The translations under genes and the position numbers were made by a program. The notes under the pieces are model-generated. The model had not been told where the DNA came from, searched no databases, and saw only the letters and a program-made list of their open reading frames with translations. A stretch of DNA of 64,000 bases from assembly GCA_007922195.1 (NCBI GenBank), contig ML681996.1, positions 23,952,932 to 24,016,931 of the forward strand. Direction: 5' to 3'. Numbering within the stretch: position 1 is the first letter of the stretch; the number at the start of each line of letters is the position of its first letter. This document shows positions 55,919-64,000 of this stretch, in pieces. This DNA comes from Podocnemis expansa (lineage: Eukaryota > Chordata > Testudines > Podocnemididae).

Positions 55919-56124
55919 TGGATCCCTATGAGGATAACAGTAAAATACCAGTTTTTCAAAAAATCAGGCAAAAATCATCATTGCACCAACTTCAGTTTTT
56001 CATTTCATTACACCTCTCTTCATGGTAAAAAGCACCCACAGCTATATCTATAGTGAGATATAGTGACTTGCTTGGAATTCCTAGAATTACAGATTTTCAT
56101 ACCAAGAACTTACGTCTGTTCACA

Positions 56125-56460
56125 ACACTCCATGACATTTTTCATATATGTAAAAGGTTGTTATGAGGAGGAGGGAGAAAAATGTTTCTCCTTAACTGCC
56201 AATGATAGGACAAGAAGTAATGATCTCAAATTATGGCAAGACAGATTTAGGTTGGACAATAGGAAAAAAATTCCTGTCAGAGTGATTAACCAGTGGAATA
56301 AGTTGCTTAGGCAGGTTGTAGGATCTCCATCATTGGAAGTTTTAAGAGCAGGTTAGACAAGCACCTGACTGGGATGGTTTTAGATAGTACTTGGTCCTGC
56401 TATGAGTGCAGGGGACTGGACTCAATGACCTCTCACAGTCCCTTCCAGTTTCTATGATTT
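56125..56460 (+). mobile_element. CR1-family LINE 3' end, plus strand
   Basis: A plus-strand frame (to 56356) reads GCYEEEGEKCFSLTANDRTR, then RLDNRKKIPVRVINQWNKLL and VVGSPSLEVL, the C-terminal end of CR1 ORF2. It is followed by the 3' UTR with GGACTGGACTCAATGACCTC and CCCTTCCAGTTTCTATGATT at about 56440-56459. An old copy with several substitutions; 5' truncated. Confidence 0.9.
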
Positions 56461-58710
56461 TTCAGAAAGGGCAGGATCTCATCCCATGTGTTTGGTTCAT
56501 ATTTCCCACTGTCTGCAGGACAACAGCTGCATTTTAATTCTTGTTTGTAAAAACACTTGGAGCACAATATAAATTATTCATGAAAACCAGCAAAAGAAAG
56601 AAAGAGCTTTTACCATTAACAGTCTCTGTACATTAAACCCTACAATTTTGTTTATATATATAAGGGCAAAATAGGTCAGTTTAAAAAACAGAGTGGGGCA
56701 GCTCATTGGCAGCAGCTGAGACATGGAGTGTAAAAGCATTGAACAGTGAAGCTTATTTATACTGTCAAAGCTCTGAAGGAGCAAGTCACCCTAGGGAGCA
56801 AATTACAAGATTCCCATTAAATCAAACATGCACAGTTGCCATCATGTAGTGCAGAATCTTACACAGAACTCAGCCACGTATCTACAAGGATAAGAAAACA
56901 AAAGCTTTTCATAATAGCTAAGAACTTTAACGGATATGGAGTCAGAGCAAAGTCTGTACCCTTTGTTTTGTACTGTGTAAATTAAGATTAGGTGCAAGCC
57001 ATGTCTGCTCAAAAGAAGCAGAAAATTATTGGAGCAAAGGACAGGGAACAACAAGGGGTTCTTACAAAAAAAACCCCAAAAGGTAAGATGATTATGAGTT
57101 TGTGCGTGTCCAGTCCAGGAATCCTTATTCCTTTTAGACTACCCCCAGCTTTGTCTTTTGCAAAAGCAAGATAGCCAAAGGCCACCAAACCATCACAAGA
57201 GGCACCTCCATCATAAATAGAACCTGCAGGTTTATTCTCTTGAGCTGGATTAAAACAAAAGTAGTAAAGTCCCTCCACCTTCTGTGTCGTGGGCTAAATG
57301 TCCAAAGTAGTAGCTGATGGCTGAAGAAAATCATGTCTGAATCTAACAGAACTCAACATGGAAATGTTTTGAGAACATCCTTTCTCCATGTATGATCACA
57401 TGATGTTGCCTTGTGTTTGGTGTGAATTGCCTCAGCCTGAAGTTATTTTCCCCCCACTCAGGCCAACTGCCCCAATTAGTTTGCATGTGCACTTGCACAC
57501 ACACACTTCAAGTAGTAACAGTGAAAAAGATAGAGTTCATACAAAATATAGCCAGATGATCTGGGACAAGTCACTTTGAGTGCATCTCAGTCTCCTTTTC
57601 TAAAATGGGACCAGTGCTACTTACATCTGCAATATAGTTTGAAGTCTTTGGCTGAAAGATACAAGCATGGAAGGGGAGTTGCAGTAATATATTTAGCTGT
57701 ATGTTGCATTCTCTTGCGTACCCATTCTCTTCAGGCAAATGAAGTTGTCATTGTTTATTCCACATCAGGTATGCTGAAATTTTGATGAGCTTGGTAACTA
57801 CTTCCAAACAAAAGTAAAGTTCTGCTGTATATGTAACTTTTCTCAGAGATCAACCAACTGTTAGTCTACAAAAAATTACACCTTTTTAGCAGTGTTCCAG
57901 CCAATCACAATAGCTATCAGTTTTTTATTTTCTCAGATGCATAGAACCCAAGCTTATGTCACAACTGGAATTCCTGAGGCACCTCTGCAGTCAAAACTGT
58001 GTTTTATATCTATAAATGGAAATAATGTCAGTTTTTAAAGGACCACAATCTTTTAATTAGCAGTGAACAAAAGAAATAATTGGCATTGTAGTGAAACTCA
58101 ACAGTCAAATGTGAAAGGAAGGGGCTTCAAAAAAGGGATTTAAAAATAGTAAGGATGTTTAGTTTACTGGCAGAAAGAGGTTGGGTCTATCTGCTTAAGC
58201 CAGGTACTTATATGGCCCCCATTACTGTAGTATCTCAGTAGTTCAGTGTGATCAGATGCACTCCTGTAATCACATCTAGTTGTAATAATCTTTGTACAAA
58301 ATATGCATTGTGAGGTATCATTCATTTACCAGTAGTACGTATGTAGCAACATATGTAAAAATTATGAACATAAGCTGAAGTTATGACTGAAATGGGTTTA
58401 CCAGACCAGTCTGGGGAGTGGGTAAACTAGTTTCTTAGTAACAAAAGACAAGCTGACACCTCTAGCTAAGTGTTAAAAGTTGATTGGTAGACACTGGTCA
58501 AGTAACCATTTTTTGGCAGTGAAGAGGATGTGGGGCATTTTTCCAAGTGGAAAAAACTTTATGTATAGGTAACCCTCATGAAAATGCATTTCAAAGAATA
58601 ACTGGACTATGAAGGTGAGTGGCAGAAATACTCCAGGAACCAGCTTTCTTTTTACCTCAGTCACTCTTTCACCAGAGAAGACAAAGGAACCAAACCAGAC
58701 TTTTGGAGGG
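56461..58710. other. Unassigned DNA
   Basis: No gene or repeat recognised over about 2.2 kb. Frames of up to 89 codons on both strands around 57000-57330 overlap and have no domain. Confidence 0.45.
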
Positions 58711-58718
58711 GTTCTGAC

Positions 58719-58904
58719 CACTGTTCCCTCTAAGCTGTGCGCGTGTGCGTACGCACACAGGTCATAAAGCCTGCGCACACAACGAATTAAAGTGTGCACA
58801 AAAAAATTCAATAGTGCTAATACTGGTGCTCACAAAGAAATGTTTTTGCGCACACAAAGAAATTGTTTGCGCACACAGCCTACGAGTAATTAGAGGGAAC
58901 ACTG
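58719..58904 (+). mobile_element. Short hAT element, twin of the one at 30292
   Basis: 186 bp from CACTGTTCCCTCTAAGCTG to TTAGAGGGAACACTG, with a perfect 8-bp direct repeat GTTCTGAC (58711-58718, 58905-58912). The interior alternates TGTGCGC/GCGCACAC motifs with AAAGAAAT. About nine in ten positions agree with the reverse complement of 30292-30476 by eye. Perfect duplications at both sites suggest a fairly recent burst. Confidence 0.92.
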
Positions 58905-58912
58905 GTTCTGAC

Positions 58913-59345
58913 CTGAGAATTTGGACATTCTGGTCTTGGGAACACTTGAAGAATTTTATCTTAAACCAAGTCTAGTCTGATTAAGTTACTAGAAAGCATT
59001 TTGTCCTTATTTCTCTTGTAGACATTTCTGACTTTAATACTAGTATTCACTTAAAACCTCTGTCTCTTTAGTTAAATAAACTTGTTTCATTCTCTAAATC
59101 AAAGCTAATAAACTGTTTTGTTTAAATATAATTGTTTTTTAGTGCCAGTTAAAATAGCAAACTGTTGACTATTGATGCCTTAAGGGGGAAAGGACTTCTA
59201 ACACCTGGACCATTCAGGCAAGGGCTGGACAATGCAGAATACATGTTTGTTGGCAGAGGGAAATCCATGAGTGAGAGTGTGTGGGGGCCACTCTGCAAGG
59301 GGTAACCTAGGTTGGTGAAAGCCAAAGTGTGACTGTGTTGCGCGT

Positions 59346-59346
<1 letters not shown>
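58913..59346. other. Unassigned DNA
   Basis: No gene or repeat recognised. Confidence 0.4.
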
Positions 59347-59376
<30 letters not shown>

Positions 59377-59386
59377 CACACACACA
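59347..59386. repeat. (CACG)7(CA)6 microsatellite
   Basis: Seven CACG tetramers (59347-59374) pass into six CA dinucleotides (59375-59386). CpG-rich, so probably mutation-prone if methylated. Confidence 0.95.
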
Positions 59387-59589
59387 GAGTGACCTGGTGC
59401 TGTTTGCGTGGGAGCAGCAACAGTAAAACACTGCAAGGCACTTAGGTCTGTGATGCAGCCACTCAATAGTCTGGAATGCGCTCCAGAAAGTCATACTCAT
59501 GCACTGAAGAATTTATCCTTACAATATCTCTGTGAGGCAAGGAAGTGCTATTTATATCCATTTAACAGATGGAGAACTGAAGAACAGAG

Positions 59590-60030
59590 GGCGTGTCTAC
59601 AATGCAGTTTGGAAGCAAGACTTCCAGCAGAGGTAGACAGACTCAGGCTGGTGGGGCTTGAGCTAGTGCATTAAAATAGTAGTGTGCGCCAGAACCGTAG
59701 CTAAAGCTTCCAGCGCCCCTTTCAATAGCTGGTGCTTGGAGCGATCGGCGGGGAATGCACCATTTAATGAAGTGGCTCAACGAGGCCACTCCAGCATGCC
59801 TGGCACAAAGCCCCACTTGCTCCGCCATAGTTACAGCTCTGGTGTGGGCATTGTGGCTCCAGTGGAGACTCAGGCTAGCCACCGAGCTCAGGCCCAGGAG
59901 GCTGAGTGTGCCTGAGAGGCTACACTGTAATTTGAACCTCAGTGTCCACACTATTTTTAGCACACTCGTTCAAGCCTCACTAATGCAAATCTGTCTGCTT
60001 CGGCTGGGAGGCTTGCTCCCACTGAAATGT
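59590..60030. mobile_element. Possible GTCTACA-type miniature element
   Basis: Starts GGCGTGTCTACAATGCAG, close to the MITE terminus GGCTATGTCTACA. It contains inverted pieces such as TAGTGCATTAAAATAGTAGT and, later, a reverse-related TGTCCACACTATTTTTAGCA. It ends around GGCTTGCTCCCACTGAAATG. The interior has none of the AGTTTGAACT palindromes. I see no clear flanking duplication. Boundaries approximate. Confidence 0.45.
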
Positions 60031-60094
60031 AGGAAAAGGGAACAGTCAGGGAAAAAGCAGGTGTGGAAGAAGAAAACAAAGAGATCAAGAAGCT

Positions 60095-60302
60095 CCCATT
60101 AATAAAAAAGGGAATAAGAGCAAGTCAGGGATTTATAGACCAGTCAGCTTAACTTTGGTGGCCTAACAGATAATTGAGCAAACAACTGAGCAATCAATCT
60201 GTAAACACCTAGAAAATAATGTTGTGATAAGAAACACCATGGAGCTGCCAAGGACAAATCATGTCAAACCAACCTGATAGCTTTCTTTAACAGGGTAACA
60301 AA

Positions 60303-60342
<40 letters not shown>

Positions 60343-60630
60343 CACCGGGGGGGGGGGGGGGAGAAGGGGCAGAGGTGATATATCAACTTTTGAAAGGCTT
60401 TTCAATTGCAACAGGAGTGGTTTTGGTCAGACATCTTGAAAAAAATTTCCCACCTGTTAGGGTGGTCAGGCACTAGAACAAATTAACTAAGGAGGTTGTG
60501 GAATCTCTGTCATTGGAGGCTTTTCAGAGCAAGTTAGACAAACATCTCTCACAAATGGTCTGGGTAATGGTCGTAAGTGCAGAGGACTGGACTAGACTTT
60601 CAGTCCTACAATTCTAAGGCATTGAAATCA
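60095..60630 (+). mobile_element. CR1 LINE with its RT centre lost and a microsatellite at the joint
   Basis: The left part (60095-60300) reads SGIYRPVSLTLVA, then EQSICKHLENNVV, the linker before the RT palm. The right part (about 60450-60630) reads LTKEVVESLSLEAFQSKLDK and carries the 3' UTR (CAGAGGACTGGACTAGACTT). The palm and thumb between them are gone. The joint is occupied by a (GT)18 tract (60305-60340), fifteen G (60347-60361) and about 90 bp of unassigned sequence. Confidence 0.75.
60305..60361. repeat. (GT)18 microsatellite plus G15 run
   Basis: 36 bp of pure GT (60305-60340), the spacer TTCACC, then fifteen G (60347-60361). It lies exactly where the CR1 copy lacks its RT centre. 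Confidence 0.97.
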
Positions 60631-61223
60631 GTGAAGTCAGAGGGTTAAGATAGTGAATAAAGGAGCAATGAACAGAAAATGATGGGGGTGAGGGAGAATC
60701 TTGAGGAGTTTGAACTTCATACTGAATATAGGGAGCCAGTGAAGAGACATGACATCTAAGGAGTAGGTGACAGGTCTCATGGCAAGAACATGAGCATTTT
60801 AGCTGCTGAATGTTGACTAAATTAAGGGGAAGTCAAGGAACCCAGACAGAAAGAGATTACAAGAATTTAGTGAGAGAATAATGGCATGAACTGGGTTTTA
60901 ATAGCAGATGGAGAAATAAAGGGGAATTTTTAAAAATGCTTTGAGAAGGATGAGCAATAAGAATTGGTGATAGCCTGGTGCACAGAAAGGGACACGTCAA
61001 AACAACCCTAGGGTGACATGAAAGGCTGGGGAATATAAACTGTTCTTCCTAGGAATGGGATGAGTTATGACTGCACCTAGACTCCATACAGTGGGCCTTT
61101 GGAAATGGTGGACTAAATCCAATACTCAGTTATGCCACTGTACAGCCAGGATAACTCCCCTTTCTGCAGAAAAGCTGCTCTTGATTTACAGTGGTGTAAG
61201 TGTGATCTAGTATATACTTTATT
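60631..61223. other. Unassigned DNA, possibly an old LINE 3' UTR
   Basis: Phrases such as GGGAGCCAGTGAAGAGACAT and GAATTTAGTGAGAGAATAAT recall old interspersed repeats of amniotes, but I cannot name the family. No gene seen. Confidence 0.3.
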
Positions 61224-61224
61224 C

Positions 61225-61290
61225 TAAAACAAACCAGGAATTCTGTAGCACTTTTTAAGACTAAAATTTATTTTTCACATACTTTAATGA
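61225..61290. repeat. Palindromic interspersed repeat, small left-arm fragment
   Basis: AAAACAAACCAGGAATTCTG, TAGCACTTTTTAAGACTAAA and ATTTATTTTTCACAT match the left-arm core. No other part is present. Confidence 0.6.
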
Positions 61291-62109
61291 CAGAAAGGCT
61301 ATACACTAACATAGTAGCTAACTCTTGGAAAGAAAATAACTCCAGTTATATCGAAGACACACCAGAGTGCAGTACAAAAGTAAAAAACCCAAATGAATCT
61401 TTTGATCTGTGAGCCAGAGCTGTTTTAACCTACCTACCTTTGAGAAAAAGGTAGCCTGTTTGAGAGAAATATAAATCTTTAGAGGCTCAATGGCACTCTC
61501 TTGTGGTCAACAGGAGAACTGCTATCAGTTAGGCTAAAACGAAATGCATTATGAAAGCCCCTGATTCGAAGCACATTTCTGACTATGAACATAAGCTTGA
61601 ATCTCAGGGCCGTCAATGGGACTTAAATATGTGCTTACATGCTTTATTAAAGTGGAGCCGAAGGCAGATTTTTCATTATGGGAGAGGTATGGAATAGTCA
61701 TGGCTTACATATGGCAAAAAAAATGCAAGAGTATAAACGTCATTAAAAAGGAAGTCATGGGACACTCATTATTGAGTTGTTTTGTTTGGGAAATTGAGAA
61801 AAATATATTTTATTTTTACACTGTAATGGGTTAAAATAATTTAAAGCTATAATATAGCTTGAAGAACTACAAGGCACATGTGGGGTGGGGGAGAGTATGC
61901 AGTTTTGCTCCATAAGGGTTTGTGAGGTTGCCAGACATTATAAGATTTTATGGAATAAGTGATTACTTACCTTACAGTAATTCTGGCTCTTCCAGATGTG
62001 TTAGCTACATACCTGCTGCTGCTGGCGTACCTGCCTTCTTCAGAACTCATGTTCAGATTCTTTTGACCAGTGGTGTCCATTAATGGAGGGGCCGTACATG
62101 TACCCAGAG
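61291..62109. other. Unassigned AT-rich DNA
   Basis: No gene or repeat recognised. Confidence 0.4.
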
Positions 62110-62873
62110 CAATGTTCCCTCTAAGCTGTGTGGCCGTGCAGCCCCCACTGCTGCTTGGTGCAGGGAATGCTACTGGCCACACATAGCTGGCAGCTACAGC
62201 CCCTGCCCAGAGTGTGACTTGGAGCTGGGAGTTTTTAAAACTCCTGCTCAGAGTAAGCTCTCATTGAGCATGAGCAACTCAGTGAGAGCTCCTCTGGCTA
62301 GAGTGGCTGGGGGCCAGGCCATGCCGCTCTGGCGGCCAGGTAAGGGGACCTTAACTGCTCCTCCTTCCAACTCCTGGGGGGGGAGAGCCATGGGCTGCCA
62401 GGGCCAGAGGCTGCTGTGCCTGCCTGGCCTCACCGCAGCAGGGCGGAGCAGCCAGCCCAGGGCTGCACCTCCCTGGGGAGCAGAGGGGGGCGGTGCTGAG
62501 CTCTGGCAAACAGAGTCGGGGCCCTTGAGCGGATCGCTCTCAAAGAGTTTGGGCTGCTTCGCTCCCAGCCCCCCCAGGCCATGGATCAGGCCCATTCAGG
62601 CTGGGGGTTGGGGCAGGGACAAAGTGAGCCAAATTCCTTGGAAGCGGGCCAGTCCAGGGCCCCGACCCCACACATTGGAGCTCAGCAGTGGCCCCCTGAG
62701 GAGGCACAGCCAGCTGGGGGTAGGTTGGGCTGGCTGCTCCACCCCCTCTGCCAGGAGGCTGGGCAGGCAGCAGGGCTTGAGTGGGGGGGGGGGGGGAGCA
62801 GCAGGGGGGGGGGGGGGCACGCAGTGAGCAACATACGTTGTTCAGCTGTGTTGGGCCCTTAGAGGGAGCATTG
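62110..62873. mobile_element. hAT-type element with GC-rich interior, 764 bp
   Basis: Termini CAATGTTCCCTCTAAGCTG and CCTTAGAGGGAGCATTG are the same inverted ends as the twin elements at 30292 and 58719. The interior differs: GC-rich with several G runs of 8-12 bases (around 62786-62816). I could not match the 8-bp flanks (ACCCAGAG, GCCACCTG), so the duplication is eroded or the flank is rearranged. Frames of up to 202 codons on both strands have no domain. Confidence 0.7.
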
Positions 62874-64000
62874 GCCACCTGCTCTGTACTGGAGGGAGTA
62901 TAGAGCAGCATGACTCCAACCACGCCACAGTTTCTTCACCAATTCAGAATCCAGCTGTTATAGAACTCACTAACAGCAAGGAGGGAGAGCAGGCCACAAA
63001 ATAGGTAAGGATGACCCAGCTCAAAGAACCAGTCACTGTAAGGTAAGAAAGTTTTTTACTGTGAATGTTTATCCTTTTAAGTTCCAGTGCTGGTGGCTCA
63101 CAAACTGTGACTAGATCACAAGGATGGGTGCTCGTGGACTCCCTGAACAATGTTTTTAAGACGCCTCTGCCACAATAAGTATACTACCATGAAGAAATAC
63201 TGAACCCCAGGTTGCTGCTGTCTCTAGTCTTAAGACATCGCTCAAGGAGGCTGTAGAAGCTGCTTGAGATTTGAAAGAAGAGAGACTACAACCCTCACTG
63301 GTGGGTCTCAGTTAGCAATTTCATAACACAACTTTATGCATACAGAAGTCCAATTAGAAAGTTGCAGTGTGAAAGATTGATCAACATAATCTGTCCCCCC
63401 CCCCCCAAAGCCACTACAAAAGTGGGGCAGTGAGTACAGAAGCAGAAGTACTTGAACTCTCAACAGGTTTTTGACAGTGTGTTGGTGTAGCCAGTCCAGG
63501 CCCATATCCATGAGGTCAAAAGTGGGCGTGGTGACTGGTACCCAAGCGGGTGCCACAGGGACCCTTCTTGGGTCCTTAACTATCCTTCTCAAAAGGCAAT
63601 TCGAGGTGATCTATGACTTCAAAGGTTGAAACTAGTGAAAGGTATCTTTATCTCTTCCCCTCAAAGGCCCAGCAATCTTTTCTCCACTTTACCTCTGAGG
63701 TTTAACCAACCGAGGAGGTTTCTTCAGTAGTGTCTATCTCAGATCTGGGAGCAGAGTACCAGGAAGAAACCTTTTCAGGCAGGACTACTTAGGGTTTTCA
63801 TCCTCAGCCATTCCTGGGACTGAACAAGGATACATTGTTTCTCCTGGAGTGGTCAATTTCAGACTAGCTACTCAGCTCTTTGAGCATGATTTCTGAATGG
63901 CATATCATCTGATTTGTCCCTCTTACTGAGGCACAATAAATACCTAATGTGCCCATCATTCAAAGAAATTACTGCCTTCTAGGAGAGGCAATTTCTAAAG
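62874..64000. other. Unassigned DNA to the window edge
   Basis: A 94-codon minus-strand frame (63308-63592) has no domain. A run of eleven C lies at 63397-63407. No gene or repeat recognised. Confidence 0.4.

Noticed and set aside
62219..62923. A 202-codon plus-strand frame and minus-strand partners
   Set aside because: Within a GC-rich hAT-type element with G runs; no domain and both strands open.

Overview
The window reads as vertebrate nuclear DNA, most probably from a turtle. The repeats point that way: dense chicken-repeat-1 (CR1) LINE copies of the sauropsid type, many short hAT transposons with 8-bp target duplications, miniature elements with GGCTATGTCTACA-like ends, a DIRS-like element, a Ty3/gypsy remnant and a tRNA-derived SINE. 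The exact species cannot be read from the sequence. I found no host protein-coding exon, no rRNA or tRNA gene and no CRISPR array. Every protein-like stretch I can name belongs to a transposable element, and all of these are truncated or broken. I have treated the other short open frames as noise.

Layout. 0-10 kb: a CR1 copy split by a hAT element, two Harbinger-like miniature elements, a SINE, and a hAT element that itself contains a miniature element. 10-20 kb: CR1 fragments in both orientations, mostly unassigned AT-rich DNA, copies of a palindromic repeat, and a CR1 copy with a 388-codon open reverse-transcriptase segment (18.6-19.9 kb). 20-25 kb: a decayed DIRS-like retroelement with a gag-like frame, a (CA)29 tract and an inverted terminal repeat pair. 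25-33 kb: a CR1 copy split by two hAT elements, a miniature element split by a solo-LTR-like insert, a gypsy gag/protease/integrase fossil carrying two hAT inserts, and an L1-like ORF1 fossil. 33-45 kb: hAT elements, a HARBI1-like transposase fossil, and a three-layer nest at 38.9-44.1 kb (one CR1 interrupted by another LINE and by a second CR1). 45-64 kb: more CR1 tails, palindromic repeats, a 1.4-kb miniature element with a GC-rich core, a near-twin of the hAT element at 30.3 kb, microsatellites, and long unassigned stretches that could include noncoding regulatory DNA.

How the parts relate. Target-site duplications and restored reading frames order many insertions. hAT elements sit inside CR1, gypsy and Harbinger sequences, so they are younger than those copies. 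One Harbinger-like miniature element sits inside a hAT element. One CR1 sits inside another. A fossil PIF/Harbinger transposase is a plausible relative of the enzyme that moved the miniature elements, which share 3-bp target duplications. No intact mobile element or mobile-element gene is visible, so the window looks like intergenic or large-intron sequence that collects insertions.
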